A DNA stretch of 64,000 nt from DOZZ01 sp963792655 (GCA_963792655.1 CAWBWU010000001.1:496001-560000), one strand, 5' to 3'; shown: positions 12,980-21,117, counted from the first letter of the stretch. Made by a program: numbers and translations. Notes: generated by a model from the letters alone, not told the origin.

Positions 12980-13649
12980 TCACGCGGCGATCGACCTCAA
13001 GCACCATTTCGAAAATCGGGACCAGCAGAAGGACGCATCCACGCTTGGGATGTGGGTTTTTCTGGTTACCGAAATCATGTTCTTCGGCGGGATGTTCCTG
13101 GCGTACATTGCGTACCGCACGGCATACCCCGCCGCGTTCGGAGCAGCCAGCAACTCACTGAACATTCCGCTCGGCGCGTTGAACACCGGCGTGCTGATCT
13201 GCAGCAGTTTGACGATGGCGATGGCGGTGCACTCGGCCGCGCTCGGCAAGAAGAATTTGCTGATCATGTTCCTGATCGCAACCCTTGTGCTTGGCGGCGT
13301 GTTCCTGGGCGTCAAAGCTGTGGAGTATCACGACAAGTGGGTTGAGCACCACGTGCCCGGTCCGAACTTCCACTTCGAAAGTGAGAACCCGAAGCATCCT
13401 GTCGACTCGCACAACGCCTCGCTTTACTTCGCGCTCTACTTCGCGATGACCGGGTTGCACGCGACGCACATGATCATCGGCGCGGTCATCATTCTGGTGT
13501 TGATTCGCATGGCGATGAAGAACCGCTTCACGCCCGAGTGGCACACGCCAGTCGAGATGTTCGGGCTGTACTGGCACTTTGTCGATATTGTCTGGATCTT
13601 CCTGTTCCCGCTTCTGTATCTGATCGATCCGAAGGATCTTGCAAAGTAA
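12972..13649 (+). CDS. coxC: Cytochrome c oxidase subunit III
   Basis: About 225 aa with the family pattern GMWVFLVTEIMFFGGMFLAY, FALYFAMTGLHATHMIIGAV and FGLYWHFVDIVWIFLFPLLY. An upstream ATG at 12936 is in frame but would overlap coxA by 44 bases. The TTG at 12972 gives the usual eight-base overlap with the coxA stop and a start MASHAAIDLKHHFENRDQQ, so I prefer it. The gene is intact. Confidence 0.9.
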
Positions 13650-13654
13650 ACGCC

Positions 13655-13987
13655 ATGGCTGAACAAACTCATTCCGCTCACGCGCAAGGTGAGCATCACA
13701 TTGTTCCGGTCAGGATCTACCTGTTCGTCTTCGCCGCGCTGATGGTGCTGACCTTCGTGACGTGGCGCATCGCGTACATCGACCTGGGCTGGTTCAACAT
13801 CTACGCCGCACTGACGATTGCCGTGATCAAAGCATCGCTGGTGGTGCTGTACTTCATGCACGTTCGCTACAGCACAGTGCTGACGAAGATGATCGTCGCC
13901 GCCGGCTTCGTGTGGCTTCTGATCATGTTCTTCATGACGATGAGCGATTTAGCGACGCGAAATTGGATGCACGTCCCAGGCAGGTAG
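13655..13987 (+). CDS. coxD: Cytochrome c oxidase subunit IV (CoxD/CtaF type)
   Basis: 110 aa with three membrane segments (VRIYLFVFAALMVLTFVTW, FNIYAALTIAVIKASLVVLY, MIVAAGFVWLLIMFFMTMS) and the subunit IV signature AVIKASLVVLYFMHVRYS. It starts at ATG 13655, six bases after coxC, and is the last gene of the respiratory operon. The REP pair just downstream could also stop transcription. Confidence 0.9.
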   Translation: MAEQTHSAHAQGEHHIVPVRIYLFVFAALMVLTFVTWRIAYIDLGWFNIYAALTIAVIKASLVVLYFMHVRYSTVLTKMIVAAGFVWLLIMFFMTMSDLATRNWMHVPGR

Positions 13988-13992
13988 GTAAA

Positions 13993-14063
13993 AAGGCCGG
14001 GCAAGCCCGGCCACTACGTAACGCCTTTTTGACTCCCTGTAGTGGCCGGGCTTGCCCGGCCTT
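13993..14063. repeat. Pair of inverted REP elements (BIME-like)
   Basis: Two 25-base arms (13993-14017 and 14039-14063) are perfect reverse complements. Each arm contains its own hairpin, GGCCGGGC-AA-GCCCGGCC, so both a large and two small stem-loops can form. Reading the right arm 5' to 3', a GTAG tetranucleotide stands just before the hairpin, which is the mark of classical REPs recognised by RAYT transposases. It lies between coxD and the RAYT gene. Confidence 0.9.
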
Positions 14064-14104
14064 GGTCACTCGACACTTCTTTTTGCTAACAGCGAGCCCG
14101 GCGA

Positions 14105-14527
14105 TTACCGGTCGAGCCAGCGCTGCGGGTTTTCTTCGATATAACGCCGCGCCAAATCTAATTCGCGCGAGTTCCTTAACACCCGATCGAAGTAGCTTCT
14201 TTGCCAGACAGGGGCACCCCAAAGCCGGCTTACGCCGCTTTTGAATCCTCCAATCACGAGCGAAAGTTGGACGCCGCCACTGAGGAGAACGATTCCATGC
14301 AGATGGTCGGGCATCACAACAAAAGCATCCAACTCGATCGCGGTGAAATGGCTGGGCAGGTTTCGCCATTCCTCATTGACCAAGCTGCCGAGCTGTGACA
14401 GTTGACCTACGTCGCCGAATGGCAAACCGCGTTGCCCGGCACAGATGGTTATGAAGTAAGCGCCTTCCTTGGAATAGTCGAAGCCCTCGGCACGCATCCG
14501 AGCGCGCCTGTTTAGAACGTGGCCCAC
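14105..14527 (-). CDS. REP-associated tyrosine transposase (RAYT), Y1/HUH family
   Basis: 140 aa IS200-like protein. Motifs: EGFDYSKEGAYFITICAGQR at the N-terminus, the HUH pair in AFVVMPDHLHGIVLL (HLH), and the C-terminal helix with the catalytic tyrosine in LDLARRYIEENPQRW. The probable start is GTG at 14527. RAYTs are single-copy domesticated relatives of IS200/IS605 transposases that process REP DNA at the GTAG-hairpin. The REP pair lies 42 bases from its stop codon, which supports a functional partnership. Confidence 0.92.
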   Translation of the reverse strand: MGHVLNRRARMRAEGFDYSKEGAYFITICAGQRGLPFGDVGQLSQLGSLVNEEWRNLPSHFTAIELDAFVVMPDHLHGIVLLSGGVQLSLVIGGFKSGVSRLWGAPVWQRSYFDRVLRNSRELDLARRYIEENPQRWLDR

Positions 14528-14547
14528 AACCCTGGACTTTTGCTATT

Positions 14548-15177
14548 TCACTTCGCGATAAAACTTAACTTCGCCAAAATCGAACTCACGTAGTTCAACG
14601 TCTCGGGAAAATCGGGCACGCCTCCGGCGTCATTCACGCGCTTTCGTCCGGCGTTGTATGCTGCCAGCACGCGGCTGAGGTCGCCCTTGTACTCGCGCAT
14701 CAGGCTGCCCAGCAGGCGCGCACCGCCACTGACGTTTTGTTCCGGGTCCATCGGGTCTTCCACTTCGAGGTCGCTCGCGGTACCCGGCATCAACTGCATC
14801 AATCCCATCGCACCTTTGATCGACACCGCGCAGGGGGAACCGCCGGACTCCTGTTTGATCACCGCGTGAATCAAGCTTGCCGGAATATTCTCGCGCCGTG
14901 CGGCACGCTCCACAATGGAACCCAGCCGCATCACCGAGACCGGCTCGCAGGCACTCTCCTGCACGGCCTGCCCTGCAGCGGGTTCAAACGACGGCAATTC
15001 AAAGAACGAGGACTCTTCCACCGCGGGCCTGTTTAATTGCCGTGCGACGGACTTGCGTTGAACCATCTGTACCGAACGAAGTTGTGCCGCAACCGACGCC
15101 CGCTGCGCGTCGATTGACGACTGCCCCAGTAACAGCGCGGGGCCAAAAAAACAGCAGATGAATGATTTCCTAAACAT
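14548..15177 (-). CDS. Lytic transglycosylase, SLT domain, secreted
   Basis: 209 aa, starting MFRKSFICCFFGPALLLGQS, a good signal peptide. The SLT domain lies at about residues 95-205 with catalytic Glu in HAVIKQESGGSPCAVS, then GAMGLMQLMPGTASDLEVED, NVSGGARLLGSLM and VLAAYNAGRKRV. It cuts peptidoglycan without hydrolysis. The frame stays open much further upstream, antisense to flaG and fliS; that extension is not real. The gene is divergent from flaG. Since the local FlgJ lacks a muramidase domain, this enzyme may open the wall for the flagellar rod. Confidence 0.9.
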   Translation of the reverse strand: MFRKSFICCFFGPALLLGQSSIDAQRASVAAQLRSVQMVQRKSVARQLNRPAVEESSFFELPSFEPAAGQAVQESACEPVSVMRLGSIVERAARRENIPASLIHAVIKQESGGSPCAVSIKGAMGLMQLMPGTASDLEVEDPMDPEQNVSGGARLLGSLMREYKGDLSRVLAAYNAGRKRVNDAGGVPDFPETLNYVSSILAKLSFIAK

Positions 15178-15198
15178 TTTTCCTCGTCGTGCCGATAT
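15171..15198 (+). promoter_or_regulatory. Sigma-28 (FliA) promoter upstream of flaG
   Basis: TAAACATT, 12 bases, GCCGATAT. The consensus is TAAAGTTT-N11-12-GCCGATAA. The -35 box overlaps the start codon of the divergent transglycosylase. The flaG start lies 19 bases downstream. Confidence 0.75.
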
Positions 15199-15216
15199 GG
15201 CGTATGGAGCACTGCA

Positions 15217-15498
15217 ATGAATATCTCGTCTCCCGGCACTTTGCCCGTCAGTTATCAACCGCCGCAGGCCGCAGCGGATTCCACTGCGCAGGACCTGCGC
15301 GCGCTCTCGCAAGCCGCGGAAGCGGTGAACAGTCGCGGAGCCGCCGGCGACGGTCGCGAGTTCTCGATCGCCATCGATCGCGTCAGCCGCCAGGTGGTCG
15401 TCAGGATTGTGGACGCGCAGACCCGGGACGTGATCGAGCAGACCCCTGCCGACTATCTTCTGAGGCTGCGCGACTACTACAGTTCGCTTAAAGATTGA
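15217..15498 (+). CDS. flaG: FlaG family flagellar protein
   Basis: 93 aa. A variable N-terminus is followed by the conserved FlaG core FSIAIDRVSRQVVVRIVDAQ and DVIEQTPADYLLRLRDYY. FlaG proteins affect filament length and usually sit next to fliD and fliS. Here fliS follows at 15562, but no fliD lies between. Transcription is probably from the sigma-28 site at 15171-15198. Confidence 0.88.
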   Translation: MNISSPGTLPVSYQPPQAAADSTAQDLRALSQAAEAVNSRGAAGDGREFSIAIDRVSRQVVVRIVDAQTRDVIEQTPADYLLRLRDYYSSLKD

Positions 15499-15510
15499 TC
15501 GCCGAAACCC

Positions 15511-15537
15511 TCTAGTTTGACCAGCTTCCGCCGATAT
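15511..15537 (+). promoter_or_regulatory. Sigma-28 (FliA) promoter upstream of fliS
   Basis: TCTAGTTT, 11 bases, GCCGATAT: six of eight -35 bases and seven of eight -10 bases match the consensus. The fliS start is at 15562, with a purine-rich site (GAGGAGATAAG) between. Confidence 0.72.
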
Positions 15538-15561
15538 GGTGTGTGAGGAGATAAGTAGCGA

Positions 15562-16014
15562 ATGAGCAGCGGCGCCGGAGCTTACCAACAGAGCAGAATC
15601 GTCAGTGCCGATCCACTGGACCTGGTCACCATGGCTTACCAGCGCGTGATCGCCGAGATCGGGATCGCACGGCAGTGCTTCGAGCAGAACGACATTCCCG
15701 GACGCGGCCGCGCTATCACGAAAGCCTGGGAGATCCTCGCCGAACTCTTTCGAATGCTGGACCGCCAGGGCGGGGGCGACATCGCACGGAATCTGGCGAG
15801 CCTCTACGACTTCGCCATGCAGCGTCTGCTCGATGCGCACACCGGCAAGAACGCCGGGGCGCTCGACGAGGTGGAACGAGTGCTTACTCCGCTGGCCGAG
15901 GCGTGGGAGGCGGTTCGTGTGCAGGAAGCCGCGCCCGCGGAACAGCGCGAGTGGTCTCCCGTCGCGGCCTTCAGCGCCGGTAGTCAGTATGCGCCGCAAC
16001 ATTGGACGTTATAG
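15562..16014 (+). CDS. fliS: Flagellin export chaperone FliS
   Basis: 150 aa. The core matches FliS: GAYQQSRIVSADPLDLVTMA, YQRVIAEIGIARQCFEQND, RAITKAWEILAELFRMLDRQ and GDIARNLASLYDFAMQRL. It keeps flagellin unfolded in the cytoplasm before export. The C-terminal 35 residues (after AEAWEAVRVQE) are an extra tail. It is convergent with flgJ. Confidence 0.92.
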   Translation: MSSGAGAYQQSRIVSADPLDLVTMAYQRVIAEIGIARQCFEQNDIPGRGRAITKAWEILAELFRMLDRQGGGDIARNLASLYDFAMQRLLDAHTGKNAGALDEVERVLTPLAEAWEAVRVQEAAPAEQREWSPVAAFSAGSQYAPQHWTL

Positions 16015-16030
16015 GAGCCGCCATCGCAGA

Positions 16031-16336
16031 CTAGCGAAGCGTGTTGTGGGTTCCTGGGTTCCCGGTGACCGCCGGTTTCGCCAGGCCCTTTACGATCATG
16101 CTCGTCAGGCCCAGGCCGCCATTCGCGCTCAGCGCATTAGCGAATTGTTCCTGGGCCAGCTCCATCGCGGAAGACCCGGACTGCCCGCCCGACCCCATCC
16201 AGCCTTCGGAGGCCGACTCCGCCACCGACTTCAGCATCTGTCCAATCAGCAGCGCTTCAAACTGTTGCGCCGCGGCGGCCACTTTCACAGGGTCATTCTT
16301 CGCGCCGATCGCAGGCGCTGCTGGTTCAATTCGCAT
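16031..16336 (-). CDS. flgJ: Flagellar rod-binding protein FlgJ (N-terminal domain only)
   Basis: 101 aa. It contains the rod-binding core VKVAAAAQQFEALLIGQMLK and GGQSGSSAMELAQEQFANAL, with SMIVKGL near the end. The C-terminal muramidase domain of enteric FlgJ is absent, as in many other phyla. The stop-to-start spacing to flgI is zero to one base, so it is the last gene of the leftward rod/ring operon. Confidence 0.9.
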   Translation of the reverse strand: MRIEPAAPAIGAKNDPVKVAAAAQQFEALLIGQMLKSVAESASEGWMGSGGQSGSSAMELAQEQFANALSANGGLGLTSMIVKGLAKPAVTGNPGTHNTLR

Positions 16337-17432
16337 TTAAATTACCTCCAGTTCGGCTTCGAGCGCGCCGGCCGCTTTCAGATTTTGCAGAATCGCAATC
16401 ACATCGCGCGCGGTCGAGCCAATCGACGTCAGCGCGCGTACCAGTTCTTCAACGGTCGCTCCGTTCTTGAGCACCACATTGCGCACTTTCTCTTCCTTGA
16501 CCCCTACCGTGGTGTTCGGAACGACTTCGGTAGTTCCGCCCGAGAGCGGCGCCGGTTGTGATGCCGTCAAGCGTGGTCTCGATCTGCACCGACAAATTTC
16601 CATGGAGGATCGCAACGGGTGAGATGCGAACTTCTTTGCCTAAGATGATGGTTCCGGTGCGCTCGTTGATGACGATGCGCGCTGGCCGGTCAACTTCAAC
16701 GGTCAAGGCTTCCAAATCCGCCATGAACTCGACGGGCCGCTCGCTATATGATGCCGGAACGGCAACATTCACCAGAGCCGAGTTCTCAGCGATGGCGATC
16801 TTGCCGGCAAAGCGTTGGTTCACCGCCTGCGCAATGCGCGCCGCGGTAGCGAAGTCCGCTGCATGCACCTGCAAGTGAACGTGCCCCGAAGGTGAAACGG
16901 AAGGCGCGGCGCGCTCAACGATGGCTCCATTCGGAACACGGCCGACCGTCGGATGGTTCACGGTGGAACCAGTGCCGCCACGCGCGACGGAGAATCCGCC
17001 CGTGATCACTGCACCTTGCGCAACGGCGAACGTCTGCCCGTTTGGCGCGCGCAGATTCGAGAGCAGCAGCAAGCCACCCTGCAGGTTCGGCGCATCGCCC
17101 ATCGCCGCAACGGTCACGTCGATGCGAGTGCCGGGCTGCGCGAATGCCGGCAGTACGCCGGTGACCATCACGGCGGCAGTGTTCTTCACGGTCAATGCTG
17201 TCGCCGGAACGGTTACGCCCATGCGTTCGAGTAAATTCGCGAGGCTCTGTACCGGAAAAACGGTTTGCCTGCGATCGCCAGTGCCGGCCAAACCCACCAC
17301 CAGACCGTAACCGATCAACTGGTTATCACGCATGCCTTCAAAGCTGACCAGTTCTTTCAAACGCGCGGCAGCGGGCGCGACGGCAGGCAATGCGGCCAGC
17401 GCACAAAACGCGGCCAGGAGTTTCCGGAACAT
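16337..17432 (-). CDS. flgI: Flagellar P-ring protein FlgI (one frameshift)
   Basis: Periplasmic P-ring component with a signal peptide (MFRKLLAAFCALAALPAVAPA) and the family segments RLKELVSFEGMRDNQLIGYG, VVGLAGTGDRRQTVFPVQSL, KNTAAVMVTGVLPAFAQPGT and VVPNTTVGVKEEKVRNVVLK. The frame breaks near 16564: one extra T gives TTGACG instead of CTGACG. Correction yields VQIETTLTASQPAPLSGGTT. The last residues (ELVRALTSIGSTARDVIAIL) are the conserved C-terminus. Confidence 0.93.
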
Positions 17433-18145
17433 TAGAAGGGCAACAATCCTAAGAGCAGACGATACAGAAACAGCGGCCGGTGAATGGCGTCATCCACCAC
17501 ACCTTTGCCATTGATGTTGACTTCGAGCTGGCCGAGGTGATCGGACGGCACCGTGTTCGCGGCCGTCAGATCGGAAAAGCGCGCAACGCCCCGCACCGTG
17601 ATGGTCTGGTGTTCTGAATTGACCACCAGAGTCTTGGTGCCCTCAAGCACCAGGTTGCCATTCGGCAGCACGGCGACCACGCGCGCAGTCAGTGTGGTGT
17701 TGAGACTGGTCTGGCGAGAGCTGGTGCCGCTGCCATTTAACGTGGTCGACCCCGACAGGTTCGTCAGATTCGCAAGTGCTCCGGCAGGGCTCCTGGTCCC
17801 GGCCAAAGCGGTGATGGAGTTCTTGTTTGCGGAAGCACGGGCCGTCTTCGTCGCCCCGGTGGTTACGGCGGATGCTGTTTCGGCAACCACAATCGTGACG
17901 ATGTCATCCACCTGGCTCGCGCGTACATCGCGAGAAGCGTCAGCCAGGATGGAATTCGGTGTCCACAACGAGCCGGGAGAAGTATCGCCTGCGCTTCCGG
18001 CTGGCCCGCGATGCAGCGCCTCTGCTACATACTCGTCGAGCGCGGTAGGCTTCGGTGGCTCTTCTTTCTTGTGACGGAAGCGCGATGCCTGCGCAACACT
18101 CGAGCAAGCCAGCAACGCGGCGATCAGAAACTTACCGCGCGACAC
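17432..18145 (-). CDS. flgH: Flagellar L-ring protein FlgH
   Basis: Outer-membrane ring protein. I chose GTG at 18145 because it gives a signal-peptide start (VSRGKFLIAALLACSSVAQA) and overlaps the flgA stop by 14 bases; the frame is open further upstream but inside flgA. Core: DDIVTIVVAETASAVTTGAT, VVAVLPNGNLVLEGTKTLVV, NSEHQTITVRGVARFSDLTA and LGQLEVNINGKGVVDDA. The usual lipobox cysteine is not clear; the only early Cys is in LLACSSVAQA, which could act as a weak lipobox (LLAC). Confidence 0.9.
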   Translation of the reverse strand: MSRGKFLIAALLACSSVAQASRFRHKKEEPPKPTALDEYVAEALHRGPAGSAGDTSPGSLWTPNSILADASRDVRASQVDDIVTIVVAETASAVTTGATKTARASANKNSITALAGTRSPAGALANLTNLSGSTTLNGSGTSSRQTSLNTTLTARVVAVLPNGNLVLEGTKTLVVNSEHQTITVRGVARFSDLTAANTVPSDHLGQLEVNINGKGVVDDAIHRPLFLYRLLLGLLPF

Positions 18146-19040
18146 GAAGCCTCTCCTCAGTAACCGAAGCCGCGCCTTTGCCGCTGACGCGGGCGAGAAA
18201 CAGCTTCTTCGTTTTCGGATTGCGAATTGAGATGACTTCGCCCTTGTGCCCGCTGCCTGCTGCTTCACCGTCGAATTCGAGATGAGCCGCACCAGCCGTT
18301 ACGTCGACGTGGACCACATCCCCGCGCGAGATGTCGGACGGCGTTGTCACCATGCTCGCGACCATCGACGCACCGCTTCGCTGAGCGCGCAGCAGTTCGT
18401 TTCCGACGAAGGGCTCTATGCTGTCCGCACTGCCGGCGGGCAGGGGGAAGCCGGAGTAGTCTTCCACGCGCAGGTCGGAGGCTTGCAGAACGGCGCCGGC
18501 TTTCAGATATTGCGCGGCAACCACGCGATGCTGTTTCACCGTCACGATCACGCGCGCCCACACCGGGGAACGCCTACCGCTTTCCTGCACCACTGCGCCA
18601 CGCCAGTAGACGGCGCGCGCCGGACTCGAAGCAGGCGGCGCAACCAGCTGTTTGCGATCGAACGAGAGCGTACCCGGGTTGACTGGATACCGGCTGAAGT
18701 CGACCAGTTCGATGTCGGCGCCGGGTATGCCCAAAGACTCATGCAAAGCCGCGAGCAGTCCTTCCGGGTTGAGCATACTCACGGCGCGCTCGAAGCATAT
18801 CGGTGCGAACCGCTCCGGCTGCGCGACTCCGCGTTGCCTGGCAATGCGCAGCAATTCTTCGCCCGAGAACACACGTTTTGCATTGCCCGCCGGGGCATAA
18901 CCGACGTCGGCGGTCTGATCCGCGGCAGCGGCAAACCGCGCATCGGCAGCCGCCAGATCCGAAAGGTGCAGACGTTCGCCCGCAACCTGATGACAGGTCG
19001 TGACCGGATTGACTGCGGCCAACAGGAACAGTCCAATCAT
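18132..19040 (-). CDS. flgA: Flagella basal body P-ring formation protein FlgA
   Basis: 302 aa periplasmic chaperone for FlgI. The C-terminal half holds the SAF domain (HRVVAAQYLKAGAVLQASDL...), then GASMVASMVTTPSDISRGDV, VHVDVTAGAAHLEFDGEAAG and VISIRNPKTKKLFLARVSGK. The N-terminal half is long and divergent. The start overlaps the flgG stop by four bases and the end overlaps flgH. Confidence 0.87.
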   Translation of the reverse strand: MIGLFLLAAVNPVTTCHQVAGERLHLSDLAAADARFAAAADQTADVGYAPAGNAKRVFSGEELLRIARQRGVAQPERFAPICFERAVSMLNPEGLLAALHESLGIPGADIELVDFSRYPVNPGTLSFDRKQLVAPPASSPARAVYWRGAVVQESGRRSPVWARVIVTVKQHRVVAAQYLKAGAVLQASDLRVEDYSGFPLPAGSADSIEPFVGNELLRAQRSGASMVASMVTTPSDISRGDVVHVDVTAGAAHLEFDGEAAGSGHKGEVISIRNPKTKKLFLARVSGKGAASVTEERLRVAR

Positions 19041-19828
19041 CGCGTCACGTTGTTGATCTGCTGATACATCTCGTCGGCAGCCTTGACGACCTTGGAATTG
19101 GCTTCGTACGCGCGCTGGCTCACGATCAGGTTGATGAATTCCTCCACCACGCTCACGTTCGACTGCTCGGTATAGCCCTGCATCAACGTGCCGAGACCGT
19201 CCTGGCCTCCGGGAACGCCGACCACTGCTTCGCCAGATGCGTCGGTCGGCAGATAAAGGTTGCGGCCAATGCTGTTCATGCCGGCCGGGTTTTGGAAGTT
19301 CGCGATCGTGATCTGCCCGGCATTCTGGGAGGCGGTCTGGCCAGGCAACGAATAGCTGACGGTGCCGTCGGTGGCGATGGTGACGTTGAGTGCCTGCGCC
19401 GGAATCGTTACTTGCGGTTCGATCGGGTCGCCGTCGGATGTGACGATGCTGCCGTCGCGATCCAGATGGAAGTTGCCCGCGCGTGTGTACGCGATTTCCC
19501 CGCTGGGCCGCCGAACCTGGAAGAAGCCGCGGCCTTCGATGACCACATCGAGCGGGTTATTCGTTGCGGCGAACGTGCCTTGCGAAAAGATGATCTCGTT
19601 CGACGACGCGCGTGTGCCAAGGCCAAGCTGCAGGCCCGTCGGAACCACGGTCGATGCCGCGGCGGAGGAGCCCGGCTGCACCATATTCTGGTACAGCAGA
19701 TCCTGGAACTGCGTTCGCCGCATCTTGTATCCGGCGGTTCCGGCGTTGGCCAGGTTGTTGGCGATGTTGTCGACGTTCATCTGCTGCGCGGACATGCCGC
19801 TGGCAGCGCTGTAAAGTGCGCGAATCAT
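19037..19828 (-). CDS. flgG: Flagellar distal rod protein FlgG
   Basis: 263 aa. Start MIRALYSAASGMSAQQMNVD, then NIANNLANAGTAGYKMRRTQ, the rod-specific insertion PGSSAAASTVVPTGLQLGLG, NNPLDVVIEGRGFFQVRRPS and the C-terminal EQSNVSVVEEFINLIVSQRA with YEANSKVVKAADEMYQQINN. All are strong FlgG markers. The start codon overlaps the stop of the upstream unknown gene once that gene's frameshift is corrected (ATGA at 19825-19828). Confidence 0.95.
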   Translation of the reverse strand: MIRALYSAASGMSAQQMNVDNIANNLANAGTAGYKMRRTQFQDLLYQNMVQPGSSAAASTVVPTGLQLGLGTRASSNEIIFSQGTFAATNNPLDVVIEGRGFFQVRRPSGEIAYTRAGNFHLDRDGSIVTSDGDPIEPQVTIPAQALNVTIATDGTVSYSLPGQTASQNAGQITIANFQNPAGMNSIGRNLYLPTDASGEAVVGVPGGQDGLGTLMQGYTEQSNVSVVEEFINLIVSQRAYEANSKVVKAADEMYQQINNVTR

Positions 19829-20266
19829 AGCTTGATGTCCTCAAGTGGTGCTTGCCACTGGAAACCGTTCAGCCGTGCCGCGCGGTAAGCCGCTGCGACG
19901 TCGAATGTTGCCGGAGCAGCCTCGGATGCCGTGCTCGCCGGTGTTGGTGTGAACGGCGTGACCACCGGAAGCGCTGTCGAAATAGCCGGCTTGGCGACCG
20001 GGAGTGGGCGCTTGCGTAACTGCAGTCGAGGTTACAGGCGCAGGCTTCGCTGCGGGCGGAGTGAACAGTGCCCAGAAGCCGAGCTTCGTATCCGACGGGC
20101 CTTCCGCGCCGGTGTTCGCGCCACCCGTTTGCGGCGTGCTCTGGGGCGGGTCCGGCGAGCCGAAAAGGGCCCAGAATCCAATGCGGGGCTTATCGGCGGC
20201 TGCGGCCTGAGCAGGCGCGGCCGTCGTGGTCGAGAGAGTGGGACTGGACGAAACGGAGTTGATCAT
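19825..20266 (-). CDS. Unknown flagellar-operon protein with repeated GFWALF motif (frameshifted)
   Basis: Lies between flgF and flgG. The first part is Ala/Pro/Thr-rich and low in structure. It carries the same hydrophobic motif twice, 32 residues apart: KPRIGFWALFGSP (about residues 26-38) and DTKLGFWALFTPP (about 58-70). Read straight, the frame ends at 19841. A shift near 20005 instead gives the orderly ending FDVAAAYRAARLNGFQWQAP LEDIKL with a TGA at 19825-19827 that overlaps the flgG start, so I take this as the true end (about 146 aa). No signal peptide. I do not recognise the family. Confidence 0.7.
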
Positions 20267-20277
20267 TAGGAATTTTG

Positions 20278-21012
20278 TTAGCTGACCCGCGCGACTTCTT
20301 CGACTGCGCGCTTATTCATTTCTTCGCCGAGCGTGAGCGCCTTCTGCAACATCTCGAACTGGCGCATCACGTTCACGAGCTGCACCGCACCTTCGGCAGG
20401 CCCGGTGTTTGAATCTTCCAGATGCCCCTGTTGCACTTCGGCCGTAGAGGCGGCGGTCCTGGCTTGTGTATCGGTCAGGTAGAAGTAGTTGCTGCCTTGC
20501 TTGTTGACGGCTTGCGGATCTTCGAACAAAGCGAGCGCGAGGCGGCCCAGCGGCTGGCCATCTTGGGCCAAGTCTCCTTGCGCGTTCACTTGTAAGGGGC
20601 CGTTGCTTTGCAGCGTCACCGGCGCGCCATCAGTCATCTGTACGGGGTAGCCGTCGGATGTGGTCAGAACGCCCGCTGCCGAAACGCGAAAGTTCCCGTT
20701 GCGGGTATAGAGCAGACCGCGCGGGCCCTTCACGGTGAAGAAGCCGTTGCCTTGCAGCGCGAAATCAGTAGCATTGCCGGTGTCGCGCAACACGCCTTGC
20801 GAGTAGTCGATCCAGTGTCGTTCGATGACGGGAACCGTGTCGGCGCCGTTGTTCAAGGGATCTGTTGCATCGGGTGAGAAGTACAGGCTGAAGAATTCAC
20901 GATCGCTCTTGAACCCTCCGGTGCCCGCGTTCGCAAGGTTGTTGGAGAGCATGTCGAGCGACTCCATGCGGGAGCGCAAACCACCGGCGGCGGCAGTCGA
21001 GAGGGGATCCAT
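20278..21012 (-). CDS. flgF: Flagellar proximal rod protein FlgF
   Basis: 244 aa, starting MDPLSTAAAGGLRSRMESLD, followed by MLSNNLANAGTGGFKSDREF, DFALQGNGFFTVKGPRGLLY and the C-terminal VQLVNVMRQFEMLQKALTLG. It is the first gene of the leftward rod/ring operon. Homology does not sharply separate FlgF from other rod/hook paralogs, but order and the MDPLS start favour FlgF. An upstream in-frame ATG (21084) seems less likely, because it would add a non-conserved 24-residue tail. Confidence 0.85.
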   Translation of the reverse strand: MDPLSTAAAGGLRSRMESLDMLSNNLANAGTGGFKSDREFFSLYFSPDATDPLNNGADTVPVIERHWIDYSQGVLRDTGNATDFALQGNGFFTVKGPRGLLYTRNGNFRVSAAGVLTTSDGYPVQMTDGAPVTLQSNGPLQVNAQGDLAQDGQPLGRLALALFEDPQAVNKQGSNYFYLTDTQARTAASTAEVQQGHLEDSNTGPAEGAVQLVNVMRQFEMLQKALTLGEEMNKRAVEEVARVS

Positions 21013-21026
21013 GGCGCTACTCGTAA

Positions 21027-21043
21027 ATGCACGGAGCGGGCCA
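21027..21043 (-). promoter_or_regulatory. Candidate sigma-54 promoter for the leftward rod/ring operon
   Basis: Read on the minus strand, TTGGCCCGCTCCGTGCA (starting at 21044) matches TTGGCACG-N4-TTGCA at all but two positions, with the correct GG to GC spacing. The predicted transcript would begin near 21017, only about five bases before the flgF start, which is unusual and lowers confidence. Confidence 0.4.
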
Positions 21044-21117
21044 AGCCAAAATATTTTTGTAAATCGCTCAAACTGCGGCTGCAACGGCCGATGAGGTTTA
21101 TGAGCCGTACTCCGCGC

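Noticed and set aside
15178..16002. Long open frame upstream of the transglycosylase on the minus strand, joining it to a 484-residue protein
   Set aside because: The extra part lies antisense to flaG and fliS, has no domain, and a signal peptide start exists at 15177.
18146..18292. N-terminal extension of flgH
   Set aside because: It lies within flgA, is basic and non-conserved, and would hide the signal peptide that starts at 18145.
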